Below are positions 59,601 to 64,000 of a stretch of 64,000 nt of DNA, piece by piece. The first letter of the stretch is position 1. Each line of letters opens with the position of its first letter. Below the pieces are notes generated by a model that was not told the origin of the DNA, did not search any database, and was given only the letters and a program-made list of their open reading frames with translations. This DNA is from Branchiostoma floridae (lineage: Eukaryota > Chordata > Leptocardii > Amphioxiformes > Branchiostomatidae): positions 4,068,248-4,132,247 of the forward strand of contig NC_049979.1 in the NCBI RefSeq assembly GCF_000003815.2, written 5' to 3'. A program made the position numbers and the translations under genes.

Positions 59601-60895
59601 GAGCCTCCTGCGGCCTGGAAAACCCCTCCCATCTCCCCCATAAAGCAGCAGCCCTCCTCCCGAAAAATGGCCGCCAACTTCTCCATGCACCCGACACAGG
59701 ACCCCGGACCGTCCCACTCGCACCAGGGGGGGAGCAGAAGGAGGCATGGGTCCTTCACAGATAATCCCGCGGCAGACGGAGATTCACTCAGGGCCTCACA
59801 CAGTTACCATGGCAACCTGGATGCGGTGGGGCTTGGTCACCATGGCGACAGGAGACTGTCGTCTCACAGCGACAGTAGCGGCTCACATGGGCGGGTACCC
59901 AGACACAGGGAGGTGTTGGAGGACTCCAGGTAGGATCTTGGGCCATGTTTTCAGTTCTTCTAGTCATTTAATTTTTTTCCATGGATGATTGGGCAAGGTT
60001 TGTGTGAGCAAGAAGCTTTTTGAAAGCTCCTTCAATGGTGTAAGGAAATTCAAGATCACCCATGTTCATATAGAATTCAACACGGAGTATTCCGTATCAC
60101 CCGAGGTACCAGCCCAACCGCGGGTAGGATCACCCCACGGCCAAAGGACAGACTGGAACCAAAGATGATGCAAAATACACTGTGTTGTATTATATTTTAG
60201 TCATAAACGCCCGGGAAAAAACAATGTGAAATGCACCAGAGGTTGAGAAAACTTGGAACCAAACCAAAAATTTTAACAATAGCAATTACGTCTGAATCTG
60301 GTACCTGAATTTGAATGCTAACAGTGTCCCTGACCCCCTCCCCCCCAGGTCGGCCGCCCCTGCCATTCCCCTCACAGGAGATGCTCGAGCCGATGCTGAC
60401 ATCATGGCCTTCTTCAAGGCACGGCAGAAAATCCTACAGCAACAAGGTACTCATTTTATAGTCAGACTGAACTACTGCACAATTTTTTCCTGTCATCGGC
60501 CCATTCATTGGAGAGTAAGACACACAAAGACGGAGAAACTTGTGCAAAAAAGAAGCCAACTTGCATTTTCCCGCAGTCAGACATCTGTTTCCAAAATCGC
60601 ATCAAGTTGCTTGCTATTTGGCGTATCTTATTTCCTTGATGTCTAACCTTCATCCACATTTAAAGCCATTTGAAACAGAAGGAACAAAGGAAGAAGTTCG
60701 AAAAGAATCGTGAGAAAATCACACCAAGGGACCCAAAAGTAGTAAAAATGCCTGTCGTTGACTTTTATAAGAGAACACATATAATATGAGGCGATTTAAC
60801 CTGACAATGATACTAGTAGTGAAAATTTGTATGGTACATTATGTTATGCAGTTTATATACAGTTTTTAAACTTTTTTTGTGCAGGGAAGAGATGA
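38634..60895 (+). CDS. KIF6: Kinesin-like protein KIF6 (kinesin-9 family), complete spliced CDS of 23 exons
   Basis: Joining 23 exons with consistent GT-AG sites and phases gives 2616 nt including the stop, about 871 residues (human KIF6 is about 814). The N-terminal motor domain covers about residues 1-345: start [10 protein letters not shown]-loop GQTGSGKT at 94-101, switch I NQASTRSH at 214-221, switch II DLAGSE at 247-252, and [10 protein letters not shown] in place of the INKSL motif of most kinesins, a KIF6-type signature. Coiled-coil segments follow (about 357-385, 470-510, 600-720), including [16 protein letters not shown] and [12 protein letters not shown]. The conserved C-terminal block [20 protein letters not shown] sits at about 842-861. 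Kinesin-9 motors act in motile cilia; vertebrate KIF6 is linked to ependymal cilia and spine development. An in-frame stop at 38616 upstream supports this start. Exons 22-23 are the least certain part. Confidence 0.95.
39685..39791 (+). CDS. KIF6: KIF6 coding exon 2
   Basis: Residues 21-56 ([10 protein letters not shown]...EEYNFR). A TTTCAG acceptor precedes it and a GTGAGG donor follows; it exits in phase 2. It corresponds to the IYSIDEDE segment of vertebrate KIF6. Confidence 0.92.
40193..40267 (+). CDS. KIF6: KIF6 coding exon 3
   Basis: Residues 56-81 ([19 protein letters not shown]...), the motor segment before the P-loop. GTTCAG acceptor, GTAAGT donor, exits in phase 2. Confidence 0.92.
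40798..40840 (+). CDS. KIF6: KIF6 coding exon 4 (start of P-loop)
   Basis: Only 43 nt, residues 81-95 ([14 protein letters not shown]). The P-loop GQTGSGKT is split between this exon and the next. TTTTAG acceptor, GTGAGG donor. Confidence 0.93.
41671..41783 (+). repeat. Dispersed repeat, TAGTCTGTGTAACACAAACT family, in KIF6 intron 4
   Basis: Same order of words as 1664-1765, about 85-90 % similar by eye. Confidence 0.75.
42108..42212 (+). CDS. KIF6: KIF6 coding exon 5 (P-loop)
   Basis: Residues 96-130: [12 protein letters not shown], then [19 protein letters not shown]. It holds the nucleotide-binding lysine of the P-loop. Phase 0 at both ends, with CTACAG acceptor and GTAGTA donor. Confidence 0.95.
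42644..43297 (+). repeat. Acceptor-side decoy copies of KIF6 exon 6 (intron 5)
   Basis: Partial copies of the acceptor (CCCTGCAG) plus the first ~40 nt of exon 6 (CACCCAGAGTTCACCTACAC) start at 42644 (diverged), 42738, 42859, 42964, 43079 and 43193, at 94-121 bp spacing. The true exon starts at 43298. Most copies end in TGGGTTGGTGAGT or similar, giving a potential donor about 44 nt after the acceptor, a length that would shift the frame. Confidence 0.93.
43298..43407 (+). CDS. KIF6: KIF6 coding exon 6
   Basis: Residues 131-167 ([20 protein letters not shown]...LEDL), holding the kinesin SYLEIYNE motif. It is the last and only full-length member of a series of partial copies at about 105-120 bp spacing in the preceding intron. 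Only this copy continues into [19 protein letters not shown] donor. Confidence 0.94.
43990..44275. mobile_element. Inverted repeat with hammerhead-like arms (Penelope-type remnant)
   Basis: The right arm holds CCTGAGGAAGGTGACAGGCA then GTCACCAAAACGTTGG. The left arm is its inverse (CCAATGTTTCGATGACC, GTCACCTTCCTTAGGGC). Related arms occur at 7190-7275 and 10685-10760. It sits in KIF6 intron 6. Confidence 0.5.
44323..44386 (+). repeat. Decoy copy of the 5' half of KIF6 exon 7 (intron 6)
   Basis: 64 nt, ~95 % identical to the start of exon 7 (AAGGTATCCCTGATGGAAGA...CTGTCTGTTCACCAG). The acceptor here is CACAAG rather than CTACAG. It is followed by GGTTAGGGTTAGGGTCAG-type repeats up to the real exon. 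Confidence 0.9.
44474..44603 (+). CDS. KIF6: KIF6 coding exon 7
   Basis: Residues 167-210: [17 protein letters not shown], then [25 protein letters not shown] acceptor, GTCAGC donor, phase 0 exit. A partial copy of its 5' half lies at 44323-44386. Confidence 0.94.
45119..45237 (+). CDS. KIF6: KIF6 coding exon 8 (switch I, switch II)
   Basis: Residues 211-250: [18 protein letters not shown] (switch I, N214 to H221) through KLHLVDLAG (switch II starts at D247). CCCCAG acceptor, GTACGG donor, phase 2 exit. Confidence 0.95.
45312..45432 (+). mobile_element. tRNA-derived SINE in KIF6 intron 8
   Basis: GTGACGCAGTGGCAGC (A-box like), CTTGAGTTTGAATTCTGCC (B-box like) and CCCTTCGGAAAACCACTTTA body. 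Same family as 8762-8925, in plus orientation. Confidence 0.6.
45785..46652. mobile_element. Non-autonomous PIF/Harbinger-like element
   Basis: Inverted termini GGCCATGTTGATTTGATTAT...GATGACATCC on the left and the reverse complement on the right, in KIF6 intron 8. It is flanked on both sides by TAA (45782-45784 and 46653-46655), a 3-bp target duplication. GGCC ends with a TWA duplication are typical of PIF/Harbinger. About 868 bp, with A/T homopolymers just inside each arm and no transposase. Confidence 0.7.
46769..46856 (+). CDS. KIF6: KIF6 coding exon 9
   Basis: Residues 250-279: completes DLAGSER, then VGKTGVGG...[15 protein letters not shown]. The [10 protein letters not shown] helix distinguishes KIF6 from the INKSLxALG of most kinesins. 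CCCCAG acceptor, GTACGG donor. Confidence 0.94.
47431..47574 (+). CDS. KIF6: KIF6 coding exon 10
   Basis: Residues 280-327: [20 protein letters not shown], then [20 protein letters not shown], the microtubule-binding loop and helix region of the motor. Exactly 48 codons, phase 0, GCGCAG acceptor and GTGAGT donor. Confidence 0.95.
48732..48873 (+). repeat. Two decoy copies of KIF6 exon 11 start (intron 10)
   Basis: GAGTCCATC(C/T)(T/C)GACCTG(G/C)AGG copies at 48732 and 48840, each after ATGTTTGCAG, each losing homology after GAGAG. The linker is GGCTTAGTTGTTA then TTAGGGG-type repeats. The second copy is interrupted by the transposon at 48874. Confidence 0.92.
48874..50352. mobile_element. Non-autonomous DNA transposon with ~250-bp inverted repeats, hAT-like (8-bp TSD)
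   Basis: The left arm 48874-49123 and right arm 50105-50352 are near-perfect inverted copies. The outer part reads AGGTAGGC..TTGGACTCG then ATATGGCGAAACGCGAAGCG. The flanks are CCAGAGAG at 48866-48873 and 50353-50360, an 8-bp target duplication as in hAT elements. The left end would start CAGGTAGG and the right arm lacks the matching final base. No transposase ORF is visible in the ~980-bp core. It sits inside a decoy copy of KIF6 exon 11 in intron 10, and the sibling copy at 48732 shows the empty site. Confidence 0.85.
50468..50554 (+). CDS. KIF6: KIF6 coding exon 11 (end of motor, neck)
   Basis: Residues 328-356: [17 protein letters not shown], then [12 protein letters not shown]. The motor domain ends here. 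Two truncated copies of its first ~34 nt lie upstream at 48732 and 48840, but only this copy carries the full ORF and a donor (GTGGGT). Confidence 0.94.
51571..51674 (+). CDS. KIF6: KIF6 coding exon 12
   Basis: Residues 357-391: [20 protein letters not shown], then [15 protein letters not shown]. It starts the first coiled-coil after the motor and matches vertebrate IKRLQKEIQELKDEL. CTTCAG acceptor, GTGAGG donor. Confidence 0.92.
51776..52150 (+). repeat. Decoy copies of KIF6 exon 13 start with TTAGGG-like linker (intron 12)
   Basis: CCCCAG|ACTACACCAGATAGTCCG at 51877 and CCCCAG|ACTGCACCAGATGGTGC at 51976, with the real exon at 52151. The copy at 51976 also ends in GG|GTAAGT, making a complete 21-nt micro-exon shape. 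Linkers are GGTTAGGGTTAGGGTGGGTT. Confidence 0.88.
52151..52256 (+). CDS. KIF6: KIF6 coding exon 13
   Basis: Residues 391-426: [20 protein letters not shown], then [15 protein letters not shown]. The VGADMRK motif is shared with vertebrate KIF6. CCCCAG acceptor, GTGAGT donor. Two short copies of its start precede it in the intron. Confidence 0.92.
52338..52725 (+). repeat. Decoy copies of KIF6 exon 14 start (intron 13)
   Basis: CCTGCCGTTGACAG|CGACTAGTTCTGGAGAGG at 52355 and a second at 52696 whose acceptor AG has become AA. The real exon is at 52841. A foldback fragment lies between the two. Confidence 0.85.
52841..53018 (+). CDS. KIF6: KIF6 coding exon 14
   Basis: Residues 427-486: [13 protein letters not shown], an acidic low-complexity stretch ([12 protein letters not shown]), then [14 protein letters not shown]. 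The donor is A|GTATCC, a weak site, but the join to exon 15 restores [16 protein letters not shown] as in vertebrates. Confidence 0.88.
53173..53205 (+). repeat. Donor-side copy of KIF6 exon 14 end (intron 14)
   Basis: AATGAGATTAGTATCCTTCG repeats the real exon-intron border GAGATCA|GTATCCTTCG about 155 bp upstream. One short diverged copy only. Confidence 0.6.
53480..53600 (+). repeat. Dispersed repeat, GAGAGCCACACC family, in KIF6 intron 14
   Basis: AAAGACAGCCACACCTCAAG, CCCACCACACTTATCATAAA, then a tail ending TTTGTACTTGCTGCGCAAAA. Possibly preceded by a degraded tRNA-like head at 53325-53395. Confidence 0.55.
53884..54037 (+). CDS. KIF6: KIF6 coding exon 15
   Basis: Residues 486-537: [20 protein letters not shown], then a Pro/Ser/Gly/Arg-rich tail. 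Ends at AG|GTGAAC. Conserved coiled coil followed by divergent linker. Confidence 0.9.
54571..54689 (+). CDS. KIF6: KIF6 coding exon 16
   Basis: Residues 537-577: Ser/Arg-rich linker [19 protein letters not shown], then TTVRLRKI. Poorly conserved region. Support comes from phase, the GTCGTAG acceptor and GTACGT donor, and the matching KI/GGEMS junction with the next exon. Confidence 0.82.
55064..55166 (+). CDS. KIF6: KIF6 coding exon 17
   Basis: Residues 577-611: [20 protein letters not shown], then [15 protein letters not shown]. Strong match to the vertebrate EAFEIFKRD segment. Donor GTAACG. The last ~20 nt plus donor are repeated downstream at about 82-bp spacing. Confidence 0.92.
55221..55745 (+). 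repeat. Donor-side decoy copies of KIF6 exon 17 (intron 17)
   Basis: GAAGGG(T/A)CTGCTCAAACAAAG|GTAACG repeated with 82-bp period; GCTC words at 55233, 55315, 55397, 55479, 55561 and 55643, plus a degenerate last copy near 55726 without a donor. Linker is (CTAA)n with AAGTAGTGCAGGTTGGA. The real exon edge is at 55166. Confidence 0.95.
55929..55984 (+). CDS. KIF6: KIF6 coding exon 18
   Basis: A 56-nt exon, residues 611-630 ([18 protein letters not shown]). Matches vertebrate FSEAKALGESIN. TTGCAG acceptor, GTGAGT donor. Confidence 0.9.
56457..56592 (+). CDS. KIF6: KIF6 coding exon 19
   Basis: Residues 630-675: [20 protein letters not shown], then [19 protein letters not shown]. The vertebrate counterpart ends EEKLRSQLEEEKRR. 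The last ~55 nt and the GTGAGG donor are repeated seven times downstream, so which donor is used should be read from RNA. Confidence 0.9.
56593..57250 (+). repeat. Donor-side decoy copies of KIF6 exon 19 (intron 19)
   Basis: Seven copies of the last ~55 nt of exon 19 (GAGGAGCCAGATGAGGAGGA...GAGAAGGCCAG) each followed by GTGAGG. Copy ends: 56695, 56791, 56887, 56969, 57051, 57137 and 57246. Linkers are TTAGGGGTTAGAGG repeats. The copy ending at 57137 has an internal deletion. Confidence 0.95.
57351..57484. mobile_element. Foldback element, TAGCCTGG family, in KIF6 intron 19
   Basis: TAGCCTGGTATCCAGC at left and GGCTGGTACCAGGCTA at right. The interior is itself palindromic around GCAAATATTTGC with a duplicated AGAGACTCGGGAGCTA motif. 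Confidence 0.6.
57867..58008 (+). CDS. KIF6: KIF6 coding exon 20
   Basis: Residues 675-722: [20 protein letters not shown], then a coiled coil ending [11 protein letters not shown]. The WWAE motif matches vertebrate KIF6. Donor GTAGGT. Its last ~22 nt plus donor are the unit of a ~22-copy array downstream. Confidence 0.93.
58009..59335 (+). repeat. Donor-side array of KIF6 exon 20 edge, about 22 copies (intron 20)
   Basis: Unit of 45-70 bp: ACCGTCAACGCTCACACTCC(G/A)|GTAGGTTCC, then ATACAAACAAACAA and (AATC)AAACCCTTACAG. The exon-derived part and donor are kept in most copies, while the AAAC linker varies in length. Confidence 0.95.
59589..59929 (+). CDS. KIF6: KIF6 coding exon 21 (low-complexity tail)
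   Basis: Residues 723-836, the longest exon, rich in Pro, Ser, His and Arg ([19 protein letters not shown] near the start). Little conservation. Accepted because the open frame, CCCCAG-type acceptor and AG|GTAGGA donor fit the phase on both sides. Confidence 0.85.
60349..60446 (+). CDS. KIF6: KIF6 coding exon 22 (conserved C-terminus)
   Basis: Residues 836-869: [20 protein letters not shown], then [12 protein letters not shown]. Closely matches the vertebrate KIF6 end (SIPLTGDSQTDSDIIAFIKA). Donor GTACTC. If not spliced, the frame would run on past 60446 into unrelated sequence. Confidence 0.88.
60885..60895 (+). CDS. KIF6: KIF6 terminal coding exon 23 (short)
   Basis: After a T-rich tract and GTGCAG acceptor, the frame gives GKR then TGA at 60893-60895. 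It is chosen because it ends the protein two to three residues after QQQ, similar in length to the vertebrate tail. Very short, so the acceptor choice is tentative. Confidence 0.6.
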
Positions 60896-60962
60896 TAAAG
60901 GATAGAGTTTCATCCTGGGTCTCCAGCCTAGGGAGGACAAGCAGATGCTGCTATGGTTTCCT

Positions 60963-61137
60963 CTAATCTCCAAGCAGATCCTACAGTAGCATAAGATAGT
61001 ATCAAAAGCTGGCATAGGAGTGAAGCTGGCTTAGGAGTGTGTTTCGCTACATGGCAAATGGACACCTTTTGGCTGACTACCCTCTTTGGCCAGTTTGGTA
61101 CTATCTTATGCCATTGTATGATCTGCTTGGAGATTAG
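60963..61137. mobile_element. MITE, CTAATCTCCAAGCAGATC family, copy 1 (in KIF6 3' UTR)
   Basis: Inverted repeat ends CTAATCTCCAAGCAGATCCT and its complement, with arms extending through CATAAGATAGTA. Flanked by GTTTCCT on both sides (60956-60962 and 61138-61144), a 7-8 bp target duplication. A second copy is at 14559-14733 in the opposite interior orientation. Confidence 0.8.
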
Positions 61138-62101
61138 GTTTCCTCATCCTGCTGACAGTGGTGCTCAATGATCATGATGATCTGTCGTTAGTTGCTGAAG
61201 CTGAAACACTGCTGTCAGTGACTTTGGAATTCTACCATGTACTGGAATTCTACATCTACCACCCACATTTTGCAGAATTCTAAAATCTGGTGGCAAACTC
61301 TATGAAATTTCCCCAGTCTTAGGTGATACATTTGGGTGAATAGTCTTTTGACCAACAAACCTGCCTGCAATGCCATCATCACTCACCGGTGATGCTGAAG
61401 CTGCGTAAGATTGCAATTCTGGAACTGTTGTCAAATTACAGTTCAGATCCCAATGCTTTTAAGGTCTAGCAAAAGACCTAACATATCAGCAGGTACATGC
61501 ATACAGTAAATACCAGTTAGGTACAAGTGGTTTTAAAGTAGAATTGTGAAACCACTGTAAGACTAGGATGGTAGCACCACATGCCTACAAAGCTGGTGCA
61601 TTACAGACACTGAAGGGTGGTTTTACTGCCTCAGATACAGATAATAAGAAAGCTACGTTGAGGACTGGTCTTATCGTAGTGGGAACTGTGCCTGGTGTGT
61701 CAAGCTGCAAAGCAATCACAAGAAAATGTATATAAGGTAGTTAACAAGAGTTGTAAATGTATTTTTTATGTATTTTTAGACCTGTAAATACACGGATCGT
61801 TTGTTGGTGTACAGTTTATGATTGCGTTGAATTATATAGGGTTGTAACAGCTCACATTTGCCAAACGGGTGTGCCTTCTCGGTAAGTATTTCTGGCATCC
61901 AGACAGCTGAAACATATCAGATCGACCTGCGATGCAAACTCGTGTTGTCAATCTTTGTTGAGTAAAACTATTTTTACATCATTCTATATTCGCAAACATT
62001 TCCAATTTTCTCATTTTTCATGTATGGTAAGGATTGTTGTAATGAACGATTAAGTATAACCACCAGAGCCACACTTAGTGACACAAGAATTACAAAGGGA
62101 A

Positions 62102-62107
62102 AATAAA
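62102..62107 (+). terminator. Candidate poly(A) signal for KIF6
   Basis: AATAAA followed about 25 nt later by T-rich sequence (GGTTTTGTTTTTC). First canonical hexamer on this strand after the KIF6 stop; not confirmed by any transcript. Confidence 0.45.
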
Positions 62108-62125
62108 TGAACCTGTCATTCGCAA

Positions 62126-64000
62126 AGGTTTTGTTTTTCATTTCTTTTGTTGACTTATAGTCCCCACCAGACTTGTTAAATATTGTTGAATATAAATTAT
62201 TAAAATAATGACCTAATTTGCAAAATAGAACCTTATTTGCATAAATGAAAAACTATAGTTTAAAATCATTTGGCAAAGGTATGAGGTTGTGGATCTCTAG
62301 TTTTAATATAAGATTTTAAGTTGTTGCTTGCTTCGGGAAAGTTATATAATGGAAGTAAATGCACTCAAGCAATTAGACACCAAGGACTCCACCTGATTTT
62401 GTATTTGTACAATCATTCATTCAATGGACACATTGACAGTAGTCTGCCTCTAGCTAAACTGTATAAACTTGACCAATTGTTTCCTGATTAAAATGCATTT
62501 GAAATCTGTACACATCAACTGCATGTTGATAGAATACATTATACACCCACAATACAATACAATCACAGTCACCTGGGAATTTGTGTCATAAGAAATGTAC
62601 ACATCAATAAAAATTGCCACTGAAATGACTTGGCCATGGTACGGGTATATACAGAGAGTAGCTTACACAGTCCCTAAGGCTGTTGGGAAGAAGGCGCCAT
62701 TCATGTTTTTGTCATCAGTGGGAAAAACTCATTCTTAGGCCACAGCAATTTGATTTGTTGCTTCTCGGATTCCCCCTGTACGGATACTGTACCTTGGAAA
62801 CCAGACTTAAGCCAGGGTCGGCAGGGAATCTGTTTGGCAGCCGAGGCAGGTCTTCCCGAGGACCTTAAATGAGCACTCCGGGGAGGAGTCATGCAGGGAG
62901 AGTTGCTGGCCTAGTTAGGACAGTAAGAACTACCTTGGCTGACAAACAAATTCTCTGCCCACCCTGGCTCAAGTCTGGTTTCCTGGGTACTGTAATGCAA
63001 AAACTGCACGACCAACAAACACTGCACGAAAACACAGTCTCACTGGCATGTTTGAAATCTGAAATGCTTTCCCCTCAGCCAATTGTTTTCATCATATCCT
63101 CTTTCTTCATTTTTTGTTGTTGTTAGAAATTGTTCAAGAACCAAAACCATGAATTGATATGGCGTCACATGCCCTACATGTCAGAGTCTTATGGGTTGTT
63201 TTAACTATCAGCTCGGCTGTGCTACTGACGTACATGTACTATAGTAGATTATTAATTTTGGATATTACAGAGTAATTTCCATCAAGTTCTATGATTGTGA
63301 ATGTTTGCACATTTAGAACGATCTTCCATCAGTGCTTTGGAGACTGACTTGGCACATCTTGTTTCATACAAAATTCTAGTTCTAGTTGACACTGTTATTG
63401 GAAGGGTTGAGGTTTTTTTGCTATCCTCTACAGTTTGAAATAGTTTTCCCTCAGCTTCTTGGCACAGCCATGCTTACTATGTATATGACAATAGAGTATA
63501 TGTATAGGACGCTGCATGTGCCTTTAATAACATCAATGCTCTGCTCACCATCATCATCAACACTCTGCTAAATTTATAAAAGGCAGCAGGCACATTTTAT
63601 GTGGAATTTGGAAAGCAGGCTTCGATTTAGGCTAAACTACACTCTACATCGAATGCACTGATTACGTTTACGTTGAATTTGAGCTGTCTGCCTATGAATT
63701 ATGTGGAATCCAAAGAATAGATGACATCCTACAGAAAAAGGCAAGCAGGCACACATTAAGAAGGCTTATACCTCAGAGCTGGATAGAAACAGTGGGCAAT
63801 GTAATAACTTTAGACTAAATTGCTGATATCACACATGTTTGTAAGGTCACTTTGCCTAAATTATTGGTCATTCAAACATGACGATGGCTGGAGTACAGAT
63901 GGCTGAAAATTCAGTGCAAGTTTCTTTGCTGTGATCAAAGTTAACTTTGGAGACCTACGAGTTTTGGTATGATTCCCAGCGTTTGTAATGCCTGCCAAGG
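62126..64000. other. Sequence downstream of KIF6, no gene recognised
   Basis: AT-rich. 62170-62310 carries the same repeat tail as 6780-6930 (TTTGCATAA..., GGCAAAGGTATG, CTCTAGTTT). A foldback element lies at 62785-62994. No ORF has exon-like borders or a recognisable product. Confidence 0.5.
62785..62994. mobile_element. Foldback element with ~57-bp arms
   Basis: Left TACTGTACCTTGGAAACCAG...CTGTTTGGCAGCC; the right arm is the complement with ~85 % match, ending GGTTTCCTGGGTACTGTA. No ORF of note. Confidence 0.65.

Larger units (their letters stand above)
60896..62125 (+). other. KIF6: Probable KIF6 3' UTR
   Basis: No coding signal is seen after the stop. The first clear AATAAA is at 62102-62107, so the UTR would be about 1.2 kb. 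It contains a foldback element at 60963-61137 that might form a long hairpin in the mRNA. The 3' end is inferred. Confidence 0.45.

Overview
This is a window of animal nuclear DNA: long introns, GT-AG splicing, many tandem repeats, inverted-repeat transposons and SINE/LINE fragments. The repeat style and gene order suggest an invertebrate deuterostome, most likely a cephalochordate (amphioxus, Branchiostoma). That assignment is inference; only the two gene identifications are firm.

Two genes lie head to head around a CpG-rich promoter near 38.2-38.6 kb. On the minus strand is the 5' end of a DAAM formin gene: a probable 5' UTR exon ending at 38201, the first coding exon (36184-36362) and the second coding exon (24846-24935). 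An 11.2-kb intron separates the coding exons, and the rest of the gene lies left of the window or is unrecognised in 1-24845. On the plus strand is a complete kinesin-9 gene, KIF6: 23 coding exons from 38634 to 60895, encoding about 871 residues in an unbroken phase chain. As I recall, human KIF6 and DAAM2 are also divergent neighbours, so this looks like an ancient conserved pair.

Layout: 1-24.8 kb, DAAM intron 2 or beyond, with foldback elements, a 40-bp satellite (20.2-21.2 kb), a C-rich minisatellite (19.4-20.05 kb) and an octamer-rich repeat (5.6-6.9 kb). 24.9-36.2 kb, DAAM intron 1, with a LINE 3' fragment (27.3-28.1 kb), a 1005-bp tandem array of about 3.5 copies with a 220-N gap (28.97-32.46 kb), and an exon-like ORF followed by junction copies (35.0-35.5 kb). 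38.2-38.6 kb, promoter. 38.6-62.1 kb, KIF6. 62.1-64 kb, intergenic or downstream sequence with one foldback element.

The most striking observation is in KIF6. At least eight of its 22 introns carry short tandem copies of the neighbouring exon edge together with its splice site. They are acceptor-side in introns 5, 6, 10, 12 and 13, and donor-side in introns 17, 19 and 20; intron 14 has one weaker copy. Several arrays are interleaved with TTAGGG-like repeats. A 1.48-kb transposon with 250-bp inverted repeats and a probable 8-bp target duplication has inserted into one of these decoy exons. The 1005-bp array is the second notable item: each full unit has an RFX X-box palindrome over the start codon of an exon-like 63-codon ORF.
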